Below, piece by piece: positions 1 through 6,415 of a DNA stretch of 6,688 bases (within the stretch, counting starts at the first letter, position 1; each line of letters starts with the position of its first letter). Origin of the DNA: Gammaproteobacteria bacterium (GTDB lineage Bacteria; Pseudomonadota; Gammaproteobacteria; Burkholderiales; Burkholderiaceae_C); the NCBI GenBank assembly GCA_030054245.1, contig JASGCH010000081.1, positions 1 to 6,688 of the forward strand, read 5' to 3'. Made by a program: the position numbers and the translations under genes. The notes under the pieces were generated by a model. That model searched no databases, was not told where the DNA came from, and was given only the letters and a program-made list of their open reading frames with translations.

Positions 1-4
1 ATTG

Positions 5-355
5 TTAATTGAGTTTCCCAAGTAAAGTTACATAAATGTGGCAAGTTGGTTTTCTAATTTGGTCACCTCTTCCTTTAGCCCGAGTGTTTAATCGGCGCAA
101 CACTGTACCCTTTTCTACATATATGGTGTCTATGCAAAGGGTGGCAACTTCCAGACCCCACTGATTTTCAGCATTGGCAACCGCAGATTCTATCACTTTG
201 AGTATAAGACCAGCGGCCTTTTTATTGGTTAATTGGAGAATCGGTATGGCCTGCTCTACCATCTTACCTCTCACCAGATCTGCTACCAAGCGTCCTTTAA
301 GTGGAGACAATCTAGCACCCTTTAAGGTGGCTCTAACTTGCTTGTTCTGTTCCAT
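5..355 (-). CDS. rplV: Large ribosomal subunit protein uL22 (L22)
   Basis: L22 binds 23S rRNA early in 50S assembly, and its long beta-hairpin lines the peptide exit tunnel. The 116-residue product is slightly longer than the usual 109-112 residues. The family pattern is clear: RLSPLKGRLVADLVRGK (about 15-31), the central helix KVIESAVANAEN (about 53-64), and the hairpin region with YVEKGTVLRRLNTRAKGRG (about 79-97), followed by CHIYVT near the C-terminus. The ATG at 355 follows the rpsS stop after 24 nt; no good Shine-Dalgarno precedes it, so coupling to upstream translation is likely (inference). The stop codon lies at the window edge, and rpsC would be expected next on the minus strand. 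Identity is secure. Confidence 0.97.
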   Translation of the reverse strand: MEQNKQVRATLKGARLSPLKGRLVADLVRGKMVEQAIPILQLTNKKAAGLILKVIESAVANAENQWGLEVATLCIDTIYVEKGTVLRRLNTRAKGRGDQIRKPTCHIYVTLLGKLN

Positions 356-379
356 AGTTTTGTTTCATAGCTGTCATTA

Positions 380-655
380 TTATTTTTGAACTTTCTTATC
401 AGCCGGGTGTCCTTTAAAAGTTCGGGTGTGCGCAAACTCTCCCAGTTTATGACCTATCATTTGCTCAGTAATAAAAACTGGGATGTGTTGTTTACCGTTG
501 TGTACCGAGAAGGTAATCCCCAAAAACTCAGGGACTATGGTGGACCTTCTTGACCAAGTTTTAATGGGTCTTTTGTCTTTATTGGCTAAAGCTACTTCAA
601 CTTTAGTCATAAGATAACTATCGAAAAATGGACCTTTTTTCAGTGATCTACTCAT
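380..655 (-). CDS. rpsS: Small ribosomal subunit protein uS19 (S19)
   Basis: S19 sits in the head of the 30S subunit near the A site and forms a heterodimer with S13. The 91-residue product has the normal family length and the signatures RSLKKGPF (3-10), IKTWSRRSTIVPEFLG (31-46) and GHKLGEFAHTRTFKGH (about 68-83). The family normally has EFAPTRT, so the His in EFAHTRT is a small oddity. It is the only gene in this operon with a strong Shine-Dalgarno (AGGAG on the minus strand, 7 nt before the ATG), which fits its 53-nt gap from rplB. Identity is secure. Confidence 0.97.
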   Translation of the reverse strand: MSRSLKKGPFFDSYLMTKVEVALANKDKRPIKTWSRRSTIVPEFLGITFSVHNGKQHIPVFITEQMIGHKLGEFAHTRTFKGHPADKKVQK

Positions 656-662
656 ATTTGCA

Positions 663-667
663 CTCCT
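663..667 (-). promoter_or_regulatory. Shine-Dalgarno site of rpsS
   Basis: Minus-strand AGGAG lies 7 nt before the rpsS ATG. It is the one textbook ribosome binding site I find in the window and it fixes the rpsS start. The other ribosomal genes here appear to rely on coupling or weak initiation. Confidence 0.8.
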
Positions 668-708
668 ATTATTAGGCTTTTCATAACATATATAAAATAT
701 AGATGATC

Positions 709-1533
709 TTATTTAACACGCCGTGAAACTATCATATTCTGGGTGCGTTTATTATTTCTGGTACGATACCCCTTCGTTAAATTGCCCCAAGGATCTACTG
801 GGTGCCGACCTGTACCTGTTTTTCCTTCGCCCCCTCCGTGTGGATGGTCTATAGGATTCATGGTTACCCCGCGTACCGTAGGTCGAATACCCATCCAGCG
901 TTTTACGCCCGCTTTACCAAATTGCCGTAAATTGTGCTCATCATTAGAGATTTCGCCTATGGTGGCACGACAGTCAATATGAATAAATCGCACTTCACTT
1001 GAACGCAAGCGTACCTGAGCATAAGTGCCTTCTCTCGCTAACAAGGTCGCAAATGTACCCGCTGAACGCACCAATTGAGCACCTTTTCCAGGAAACAATT
1101 CTATGCAATGAATTGTCGTTCCTACTGGAATGGATCGGATGGGTAAAGTGTTGCCTGGTTTGATAGGGGATTCGGCACCGCTGACAATTTGATCACCTAC
1201 AGCAAGACCTTTAGGAGCAATAACATATCTTCTTTCACCATCAACATAGCATACCAATGCCAAATGTGCACTCCGGTTTGGATCATACTCCAATCTTTCG
1301 ACTTTGGCGACAATATTGTCCTTGTCGCGTTTAAAATCTACTACCCTATAGTGTTGCTTATGCCCGCCTCCACGATGTCTAACGGTGATGTGACCGTTGT
1401 TGTTTCGACCAGAGTTTTTAGTTTTTTTCTCAATTAACTGGGCAAAGGGGCGGCCTTTGTATAAGGTTTCTCTACCTATGCGTACTACTCCCCTTGTACC
1501 GGGAGAAGTTGGCTTACTTCTGTGTATGGTCAT
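709..1533 (-). CDS. rplB: Large ribosomal subunit protein uL2 (L2)
   Basis: L2 is a primary 23S rRNA binding protein needed for subunit association and peptidyl transferase activity. The 274 residues match the usual 273-277. The sequence shows SPGTRG (10-15), the RNA-binding core GRNNNGHIT and RHRGGGHKQHYR (about 42-63), LEYDPNR (81-87), and the strongly conserved MNPIDHPHGGGEG (225-237). His230 falls at the place of the E. coli L2 histidine near the peptidyl transferase centre (alignment by memory). The KGYRTRNNKRT tail is typical. The ATG lies 6 nt after the rplW stop, with no Shine-Dalgarno between, suggesting translational coupling. Identity is secure. Confidence 0.98.
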   Translation of the reverse strand: MTIHRSKPTSPGTRGVVRIGRETLYKGRPFAQLIEKKTKNSGRNNNGHITVRHRGGGHKQHYRVVDFKRDKDNIVAKVERLEYDPNRSAHLALVCYVDGERRYVIAPKGLAVGDQIVSGAESPIKPGNTLPIRSIPVGTTIHCIELFPGKGAQLVRSAGTFATLLAREGTYAQVRLRSSEVRFIHIDCRATIGEISNDEHNLRQFGKAGVKRWMGIRPTVRGVTMNPIDHPHGGGEGKTGTGRHPVDPWGNLTKGYRTRNNKRTQNMIVSRRVK

Positions 1534-1539
1534 AATAAT

Positions 1540-1878
1540 TTAAATATTTGCTAAGTCGACGCTTTGTCCGTCTTGCAACTTGACATAGGCTTTTCTGACT
1601 CCAGATAGCTTGCCTTTCACACCACGAAAATATTTGCTTCGTCCTTTAATGTTAACAACTTGAACACTAGCCACCTTAACTTCGTATAGATACTCGACAG
1701 CGGCTTTGATCTCAAATTTACTGGCACTAGGAGCAACCACAAGGCATACTGAACCAGATTCACCTATGCGTGTAGTTTTTTCTGTTACCAAGTTAGATAA
1801 AATGGTTTTGGTTAATTGACCCAAGGTAAATTTGGGAGCAATGTACTTATTCTTTTTTAGAGTTTTCTCTTGTTTCAT
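1540..1878 (-). CDS. rplW: Large ribosomal subunit protein uL23 (L23), N-terminally extended
   Basis: L23 lies at the exit of the ribosomal tunnel and is the docking site for trigger factor and the signal recognition particle. The 112 residues exceed the common 95-105. The core starts near residue 20 (LTKTILSNLVTEKTT), and Glu33 in VTEK aligns with E. coli Glu18, the trigger factor contact, implying about 15 extra N-terminal residues that are lysine-rich (MKQEKTLKKNKY). EIKAAVEYLYEVKVASVQVVN (56-76) and RKAYVKL (95-101) are typical. The start is supported by a 4-nt ATGA overlap with the rplD stop, and no later in-frame ATG exists. Family identity is secure; the role of the extension is unknown. 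Confidence 0.96.
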   Translation of the reverse strand: MKQEKTLKKNKYIAPKFTLGQLTKTILSNLVTEKTTRIGESGSVCLVVAPSASKFEIKAAVEYLYEVKVASVQVVNIKGRSKYFRGVKGKLSGVRKAYVKLQDGQSVDLANI

Positions 1879-2510
1879 ACATACATATCGTGTAAAACCT
1901 GGACTGAATCTCGCATGATAAAGATATGCGAATAAGACAATAATTTAACAGGATCAGCAGATCTCGGCGGAACTAACTTAGCTTTGGCTAAGTTACGGCA
2001 AGCTAAGAGCAAGTTTTCGTCTTTTAAATTACCTTCGGCTTTGAGGCTAACCAGCAACGCGGAAGGTTTATTCATAGCTTTTAACTTATTAGCCAATAGC
2101 TTAGTTTTGGGTTCGGCAATCTGAAGGTGATCCAACACGCTCAAACGATTTTCTCGTAACAATTGCGAAAAAATAACCGCCATTCCACTTTTATAGACTT
2201 TTTTGTTAACTTTATGGCTAAAGTTTTCATCCGGATTACTTGGAAAAGCCTTACCACCCCCTCGCCAAATAGGTGAAGAAGACATACCTGCACGCGCTCT
2301 TCCAGTACCTTTTTGTTTGTATGGCTTTTTGGTGGTATGACTTACCTGACCTCGGTCTTTTTGGGCTCTGCTACCCTTTCTTTGATTAGCTTGAACAGCT
2401 ACCACCAATGTGTGTACCAAAGATGGGATGTACGGACGATTAAACAATTGTTCAGACACTTCCATAGTCTCAACTACTTCCCCTAATTCATTATATACAT
2501 TGAGTTGCAT
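1875..2510 (-). CDS. rplD: Large ribosomal subunit protein uL4 (L4)
   Basis: L4 binds 23S rRNA, and its extended loop reaches the exit tunnel constriction. In E. coli it also represses its own operon through the S10 leader. The product is 211 residues (family about 201-210). The long loop is obvious at about 45-95 with GSRAQKDRGQVSHTTKKP, KGTGRARAGMSSSPIWRGGG and FPSNPDENF, a betaproteobacterium-like version. The C-terminal globular half (about 110-211) is more diverged. Its ATG is 10 nt after the rplC stop, and its TGA overlaps the rplW ATG by 4 nt, a coupling arrangement. Because the leader upstream of rplC looks very short, E. coli-style L4 autoregulation is doubtful here (inference). Confidence 0.97.
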   Translation of the reverse strand: MQLNVYNELGEVVETMEVSEQLFNRPYIPSLVHTLVVAVQANQRKGSRAQKDRGQVSHTTKKPYKQKGTGRARAGMSSSPIWRGGGKAFPSNPDENFSHKVNKKVYKSGMAVIFSQLLRENRLSVLDHLQIAEPKTKLLANKLKAMNKPSALLVSLKAEGNLKDENLLLACRNLAKAKLVPPRSADPVKLLSYSHIFIMRDSVQVLHDMYV

Positions 2511-2520
2511 AACTAGTATC

Positions 2521-3204
2521 TCATTGTTGAACAGTTACATTTGATTTCTTTACCGCTGACAAAATGCGCAAAAAGCCACCTACTGATCCTGGCAACGCAC
2601 CCTTGATAAATAAAAGTTGTCTTTCATTATCTATGCGAATGATTTTCAAATTTTGTACCGATACTTTTTCAGCTCCTTTGTGACCAGCCATCTTCTTCCC
2701 AGGAAAAACTCGTCCCGGATCCTGAGCCATAGAAATAGATCCCGGTACATTATGAGAACGACTATTCCCATGTGAAGCTCGTTGCGAGCCAAAGTTATGC
2801 CTTTTGATGGTGCCTGTAAAACCTTTCCCTATGCTCGTACCTTGGACATCTACGAATTGCCCTACCTTAAATAGGTCTTGTGGAACTAGATAAGCTCCTG
2901 TTTTAGGTACATTTTCAGATTGAGATTGGGCCTCTAGTCTAAATTCCCTGGTAATTTCTCCTGCTAGAACAGCAGACTTAGCCAAGTGCCCTTTCATGGG
3001 TTTATTGACTTTGGAGGCTTTACGCTTACCATAGATAACCTGGACAGCGTTGTAGCCATCGGTGTCAGTCGTTTTAACTTGGGAAACACGGTTGTTAGAT
3101 ACATCAACTACGGTGACAGGCAAAGTTACACCGTCGTCAGTAAAAATACGCATCATGCCGATTTTTTTCCCAAGCAAACCTAATGTATATTTGCTTTGGT
3201 TCAT
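2521..3204 (-). CDS. rplC: Large ribosomal subunit protein uL3 (L3)
   Basis: L3 nucleates 50S assembly and contacts the peptidyl transferase region. The 227 residues are somewhat longer than the common 206-217. Visible signatures are GLLGKKIGMMRIF (9-21), GKGFTGTIKRHNF (126-138), ASHGNSRSHNVPGSI (143-157) and AQDPGRVFPGKKMAGHKG (160-177). Gln161 corresponds to the glutamine methylated by PrmB in E. coli (Gln150), so that target is kept. This is the first gene of the operon here; rpsJ, normally just upstream, is absent and repeats lie there instead. No Shine-Dalgarno is seen before the ATG at 3204. A sigma70-like promoter lies 23-51 nt upstream. Confidence 0.97.
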   Translation of the reverse strand: MNQSKYTLGLLGKKIGMMRIFTDDGVTLPVTVVDVSNNRVSQVKTTDTDGYNAVQVIYGKRKASKVNKPMKGHLAKSAVLAGEITREFRLEAQSQSENVPKTGAYLVPQDLFKVGQFVDVQGTSIGKGFTGTIKRHNFGSQRASHGNSRSHNVPGSISMAQDPGRVFPGKKMAGHKGAEKVSVQNLKIIRIDNERQLLFIKGALPGSVGGFLRILSAVKKSNVTVQQ

Positions 3205-3226
3205 TTTGAATTAAATTTAGTATTTA

Positions 3227-3255
3227 TTTTTAAGCTCTAGTTACACATAAGTCAA
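3227..3255 (-). promoter_or_regulatory. Probable sigma70 promoter of the rplC operon
   Basis: On the minus strand TTGACT (plus positions 3250-3255, 5 of 6 matches to TTGACA) is followed after exactly 17 nt by TAAAAA (3227-3232, 4 of 6 matches to TATAAT). Transcription would start near 3220, giving a leader of only about 15 nt before the rplC ATG. That leaves no room for an S10-type attenuator leader. The call rests on consensus matching alone, and another promoter farther upstream is possible. Confidence 0.45.
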
Positions 3256-3360
3256 TTTACAACAATTGGTAATTTGGTATTTATGTAGAGCAGTGGTTGC
3301 TACGCAGTGGTAGGCAAAGTATCCATACTAGATAACTGAATATGTCGGGTATTATACACG

Positions 3361-3382
3361 AAAAAATGTGGGGTTACTCCCC
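3361..3382 (-). terminator. Weak terminator-like hairpin facing the rplC operon
   Basis: On the minus strand GGGG, loop AGTAA, CCCC (plus 3370-3382) is followed after ACA by a run of six T (plus 3361-3366). The stem is only four GC pairs and the T run is offset by three bases, so efficiency is doubtful. It lies upstream of the proposed rplC promoter, where it could insulate the operon from transcripts coming out of the repeat region. Confidence 0.3.
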
Positions 3383-3399
3383 TAATATTAAAATAATGA

Positions 3400-3423
3400 G
3401 ACTATTGCATTATCGGCTGGTGT
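3400..3423 (+). repeat. Module A, copy 1
   Basis: Begins GACTATTGC and ends ATCGGCTGGTGT. It matches the copy at 6348-6371 except at three consecutive bases (ATT here, GCC there). The similarity continues past the module: 3400-3438 matches 6348-6386 at 32 of 39 positions. Confidence 0.75.
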
Positions 3424-3442
3424 CTCGACTGCACCTCCACGA

Positions 3443-3477
3443 GCTAGTCTCGCATATACTCAATATGCGAGACTAGC
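3443..3477. repeat. Perfect 15-bp hairpin with ACTCA loop
   Basis: The left arm GCTAGTCTCGCATAT (3443-3457) and the right arm ATATGCGAGACTAGC (3463-3477) are perfectly complementary around the loop ACTCA. No T run follows on either strand, so it is not an ordinary intrinsic terminator. A related hairpin with the same loop lies at 6416-6446. Confidence 0.85.
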
Positions 3478-3549
3478 AAACGCCTACCATGAGCATCTTC
3501 GGAAATAAAGCTGGTGAGTACCGCATAACGCAGTAATTTGACAACCGCG

Positions 3550-3576
3550 GCACCAGCCGATGGCGCAATAGTCTTT
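3550..3576 (-). repeat. Module A, copy 2 (inverted)
   Basis: Read on the minus strand it starts AAAGACTATTGCGCC and ends ATCGGCTGGTGC, identical to the copy at 6345-6371 except for the last base. With copy 1 it makes the inverted termini of the 3400-3576 element. Confidence 0.8.
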
Positions 3577-3704
3577 AGTCTTTAATTTGGGTTTAACGCT
3601 AAGCAACAAAACTCCATTATACCCTGAGTTTACCATGAGCTACACCCTACGCTGTTGAAAGGTTGCGTTATACGGATGACCTTGGGATGAACGACTAAAG
3701 ACTA
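3569..3704. repeat. Segment bounded by a perfect 12-bp inverted repeat
   Basis: TAGTCTTTAGTC (3569-3580) and GACTAAAGACTA (3693-3704) are exact inverted repeats around 112 bp. The left arm overlaps the outer end of module A copy 2, so this unit abuts or is nested with the 3400-3576 element. Inside are GGGTTTAACGC (3590-3600) and ACACCCTACGC (3642-3652), TGCGTTATACGG (3664-3675, inverted relative to the related 3522-3533) and the 12-mer GGATGAACGACT (3685-3696), which recurs inverted at 6131-6142. No reading frame of note was seen. Confidence 0.5.
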
Positions 3705-3733
3705 GTAAATTCGAGCAAAACCACAATCCTAGC

Positions 3734-3892
3734 CTAAGACCATAGTGTCAGTGGATTTACCACCGACTGCGCTGATAAATTCCTGTGTAATCCGATGTTT
3801 ACCAGATCATGTAAACCTTCAAGGTGGTTGCACGCTACTAAAACTGGTAATTTGCTAGCTCGTCGAGCGGCGTAGTCGATAGTGCCATAGTC
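3734..3892 (-). pseudogene. der: Probable decayed fragment of GTPase Der (EngA)
   Basis: A minus-strand frame of about 52 codons, bounded by stops at 3893-3895 and 3734-3736, contains SKLPVLVACNHLEGLHDL and later NIGLHRNLSAQSVVNPLTL. This resembles the end of a Der/EngA GTP-binding domain: a hydrophobic strand followed by the G4 motif NKxEG (here NHLEG, Lys lost), then the GLG stretch and the G5 SA motif. No start codon, P-loop or second GTPase domain is nearby, and the frame is closed by stops on both sides, so it would be a dead remnant. Intact Der is about 440-490 residues. The similarity is from memory and the fragment is short, so chance resemblance remains possible. Confidence 0.42.
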
Positions 3893-3951
3893 TTACAAAG
3901 GTTATGGAGGAAAAGCTACGATTTTATTGTTGATCAATCAATATCTATTTT

Positions 3952-6033
3952 ATGAGCTGTGAATTGCAATATATTTCGGTGGTTTTGTTGACACCAGCTT
4001 ATACTGAATTTCAATCTCCGTTACTTTATGGGTGTCACCTATTTATAGATATTGGTTCATTGGTTATAGTGCCGTTAGGTCGCCGGTCCGTGTTGGGGGT
4101 GGTTTGGGGGCACTTAAGCGAGGCACCAAAAGTAGATTTTGAAATTAAGCTGGTATTAGAAATTTTGAGTTCTGTCGGGAAAATGCCGCCTTATTGGTTA
4201 AATCTCATGCAATTTATTGCCAAATATTACCATAGAAATATTGGTGAAGTGACCATCAATAGCCTACCTGAAGTAATACGCAAATTAGAGAGGACAGTTT
4301 GGGAAAAATGGATACAAGAGACTACCCAACTTGAAGAGGTGGCGTTACCTAAAAATATTCAACTAACTTCTGAGCAAAATCAGGCACTTGAAATCCTAAA
4401 TAATAAAATTGATGGTTGCTATTTGTTGTATGGTAGCACCGGATCAGGCAAAACCGAAGTATATTTGGCGCGCATCAAAGAAGTGTTGACTGCTGATCCA
4501 AAGGCTCAGGCTTTGTTTTTGGTACCAGAAATTAATTTAGTTCCTCAAATTGAGTCGCGTGCCAGAGAAGCATTGGTTGGTTTGCGTATTGCTGTAGTAC
4601 ATAGTGGATTATTAAGTAAACAACGATTTAAGAATTGGTGGCAGGCTCATACAGGCAATGCTCGTTTGATCATAGGTACTCGATCGGCTCTGTTATGTTC
4701 TATTCCACGATTACAAATTATTGTGGTAGATGAAGAGCATGATACCAGTTATCGAGAGCAGCAAGGAGGGGTCAAGTTTTCAGCACGCGACATAGCCGTG
4801 TATTTAGCTAGGCAGTTGGGTATCCAAGTGATTCTTGGTTCTGCTACTCCATCATTAGAAAGTTGGTATAAAAGTCAAAATCATAAGGATAGATTAGGAA
4901 CATCCTACCAACTACTTAGTATGCCTGCAAGAATAGGTAATAGACCCTTACCCGATATTAAATTGGTTGATTTACAAAAATCCAAACAAAAGTCGTGTCT
5001 ATCCAATGAATTAGTGAGCCTTATTCACCAAAAAGTCACTCTACAAGAACAGGTGTTGCTGATACTGAATAGACGAGGTTACGCGCCCGTATTGTATTGT
5101 TCTTATTGTGGTTGGAAAAGTATTTGTTCTTCTTGCAGTGTTTACCGAGTATTTCATAAAGTTGACTATTCTTTGCGTTGCCATCATTGTGGTTCAAGTA
5201 GCAAAGCTCCCAAACATTGTCCTGAATGTGGTAATTTTGAAATCCATCCAGTGGGTTTAGGCACTGAGCAGTTAGAAGAAGTGGTTCAGAATGAATTGCT
5301 ACAATTGGAGTTAGACGGTGGTAATCCTTGTCGGTTAATGAGAGTAGATTCCGATACCATGCTGTCGTCAAAAAAAATAATTGCTATGCTTCAAGATATC
5401 CACAATCATCGAGTTGATGTGATTGTTTCTACTCAAGTATTAGCGAAAGGACACGATTTTGATAATATTTCTTTGGTGGCGGTATTGGATGCAGATAAAT
5501 TGTTATATAGCAATGACTTTCGCTCGCGTGAAAGGCTATTTTCCTTACTTTTACAGGCCGCTGGTCGGGCTGGTAGGGGAGGAAGCGTGGGATATAATTC
5601 ACCAAGTACCATGCTTATACAGACAAGCTATCCACAGCACGCTTTCTTTCAATACCTAAAAAACCGTGATTTTCCAGGGTTTGCACATTCTCAATTGGAA
5701 GAAAGGAAACAACTTGGACTTCCTCCATTTGGCTATCATGCTTTGCTAAGAGCTGACGCTAAGAGCATTGCGGATGCTTTAGATTTTTTATCTCAAGCTA
5801 GGGAAATAGGTCGTAAATTAATGCCGACCAGTGGTAAAAATTGTCATATTTTTCCGCCCATTCCTATGTATATTCAAAAAATTGCCAATGTTGAGCGAGC
5901 ACAACTTTTGATCGAGAGCCCTTATCGAAGAATCTTGCAAGATTTTTTGGATGTTTGGCAAAAACAACTCCTCGTGTTAAATCGCAAAAAAATTTTGCGT
6001 TGGTATATTGATGTTGATCCTTTGATTATTTAA
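3952..6033 (+). CDS. priA: Primosomal protein N', replication restart helicase PriA
   Basis: PriA is a superfamily 2 3'-to-5' DNA helicase that recognises abandoned forks and D-loops and starts reloading of DnaB. The 693 residues fit the family (about 680-750). The N-terminal 3'-end binding domain (about 1-105) includes VIVPLGRRSVLGVVW and YYHRNIGEV. The helicase core has Walker A GSTGSGKT (161-168), DEEH box (260-263), GSATPS (296-301), TQVLAKGHDF (494-503) and QAAGRAGR (535-542). Eight cysteines (383, 386, 392, 395, 410, 413, 423, 426) form two zinc sites. The C-terminal domain ends RWYIDVDP. An in-frame stop at 3931-3933 makes 3952 the only upstream ATG, although no Shine-Dalgarno is visible. 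It is complete and apparently functional, and is divergent from the ribosomal operon. Confidence 0.97.
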   Translation: MSCELQYISVVLLTPAYTEFQSPLLYGCHLFIDIGSLVIVPLGRRSVLGVVWGHLSEAPKVDFEIKLVLEILSSVGKMPPYWLNLMQFIAKYYHRNIGEVTINSLPEVIRKLERTVWEKWIQETTQLEEVALPKNIQLTSEQNQALEILNNKIDGCYLLYGSTGSGKTEVYLARIKEVLTADPKAQALFLVPEINLVPQIESRAREALVGLRIAVVHSGLLSKQRFKNWWQAHTGNARLIIGTRSALLCSIPRLQIIVVDEEHDTSYREQQGGVKFSARDIAVYLARQLGIQVILGSATPSLESWYKSQNHKDRLGTSYQLLSMPARIGNRPLPDIKLVDLQKSKQKSCLSNELVSLIHQKVTLQEQVLLILNRRGYAPVLYCSYCGWKSICSSCSVYRVFHKVDYSLRCHHCGSSSKAPKHCPECGNFEIHPVGLGTEQLEEVVQNELLQLELDGGNPCRLMRVDSDTMLSSKKIIAMLQDIHNHRVDVIVSTQVLAKGHDFDNISLVAVLDADKLLYSNDFRSRERLFSLLLQAAGRAGRGGSVGYNSPSTMLIQTSYPQHAFFQYLKNRDFPGFAHSQLEERKQLGLPPFGYHALLRADAKSIADALDFLSQAREIGRKLMPTSGKNCHIFPPIPMYIQKIANVERAQLLIESPYRRILQDFLDVWQKQLLVLNRKKILRWYIDVDPLII

Positions 6034-6060
6034 AAAAGGCTATTGCGTGTCGCCAAGTCT

Positions 6061-6211
6061 GGGACCCTTGCACAACTTTCGAGAGCTACCCAATCAAGGC
6101 TGGAGTAAGTTTAATCAGCTTCATTCCCGAAGTCGTTCATCCGAGGTGATGCCACATAACACCGTAATTTGGCAGTGTAGTCGGCGACAGAATGGATGGT
6201 GCAAAGGTCTT
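6061..6211. mobile_element. MITE-like element with IS-like terminal inverted repeats
   Basis: The left end GGGACCCTTGCACAAC (6061-6076) and the reverse complement of the right end, AAGACCTTTGCACCAT (about 6196-6211), share GACC-TTGCAC-A. Ends of the type GACCTTTGCA are, from memory, like those of some IS5-family insertion sequences. The 151 bp between carry no transposase and no reading frame, so a non-autonomous derivative or a decayed deletion copy is the likely reading. A subterminal CATTC/GAATG pair (6122-6126, 6189-6193) is also present. No target duplication is evident. Confidence 0.4.
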
Positions 6212-6305
6212 TGTATAGAGTAAAATAATAGACAAACTTTGAACTTTTTCAATTTTTTTTCTGGGGTCCGGTAAGTTGTTTATAAGGTTTTATAACTAAG
6301 GTAGT

Positions 6306-6337
6306 CGTTGTACCTTGGTTCGCAGGGGCGTACAATG
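6306..6337. repeat. Imperfect inverted repeat
   Basis: CGTTGTAC (6306-6313) pairs with GTACAATG (6330-6337) with one G-T pair, around a 16-nt GC-richer spacer. An overlapping GGGC (6326-6329) and GCCC (6337-6340) could form a competing stem. No T run follows closely, so terminator function is not supported. It directly precedes the module A array. Confidence 0.4.
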
Positions 6338-6344
6338 CCCAATG

Positions 6345-6371
6345 AAAGACTATTGCGCCATCGGCTGGTGT
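6345..6371 (+). repeat. Module A, copy 3
   Basis: Starts AAAGACTATTGCGCC and ends ATCGGCTGGTGT. It is a direct repeat of 6446-6472 with a single difference (A at 6352, G at 6453), offset by 101 bp, and equals the inverted 3550-3576 copy except for the last base. It is followed by GCGACTGCAC and ACTGCGTTAT (6392-6401), both also found in the 3400-3576 element. Confidence 0.85.
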
Positions 6372-6415
6372 AGCGACTGCACTCCCCAATGACTGCGTTA
6401 TATTCCTCTGCTCGC

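Larger units (their letters stand above)
3400..3576. mobile_element. MITE-like composite element with 24-bp terminal inverted repeats
   Basis: The ends are inverted copies of module A: 3400-3423 on plus and 3550-3573 on minus, with four differences in 24 positions, two of which would be G-U pairs in RNA. Between them are a segment with CGACTGCAC (3426-3434), a perfect 15-bp hairpin (3443-3477) and an inverted ACTGCGTTAT segment (3525-3534). There is no coding capacity. Size (about 177 bp), palindromic ends and the presence of related modules at 6345-6472 suggest a small non-autonomous element or a REP/BIME-like unit. No clear target duplication was found. Confidence 0.5.
3205..3951. other. 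Gene-free divergent interval between rplC and priA
   Basis: This 747-bp gap between two divergent transcription units holds the rplC promoter (3227-3255), a terminator-like hairpin (3361-3382), the nested repeats (3400-3704) and the possible der remnant (3734-3892). At 3290-3311 there is also a short tandem-like pair of GCAGTGGT. No trace of rpsJ coding sequence could be found. No convincing priA promoter or Shine-Dalgarno was found; GGAGGA at 3906-3911 is about 40 nt too far upstream. Confidence 0.7.

Noticed and set aside
656..708. Internal promoter or terminator between rplB and rpsS
   Set aside because: The gap is AT-rich with a near-palindromic TATATTTTATATA, but no paired -35 box or GC stem with T run could be supported.
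743..1437. Plus-strand reading frames opposite rplB
   Set aside because: They are antisense shadows of the strongly conserved L2 gene.
3443..3477. Perfect hairpin as an intrinsic terminator
   Set aside because: Neither strand has a T run after the stem; it reads AAACGCC on plus and CGTGGAGG on minus. A structural repeat explains it better.
3205..3951. Hidden or degraded rpsJ, or a tRNA gene
   Set aside because: No S10-like peptide was found on the minus strand and no cloverleaf with a TTC-loop pattern was found in the gap.
5036..5371. 111-codon minus-strand reading frame inside priA
   Set aside because: It lies opposite the zinc-binding region of priA and has no family features; it is a shadow of the coding strand.
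6241..6300. Intrinsic terminator for priA at the eight-T run (6253-6260)
   Set aside because: No GC-rich stem precedes the T run on the plus strand.
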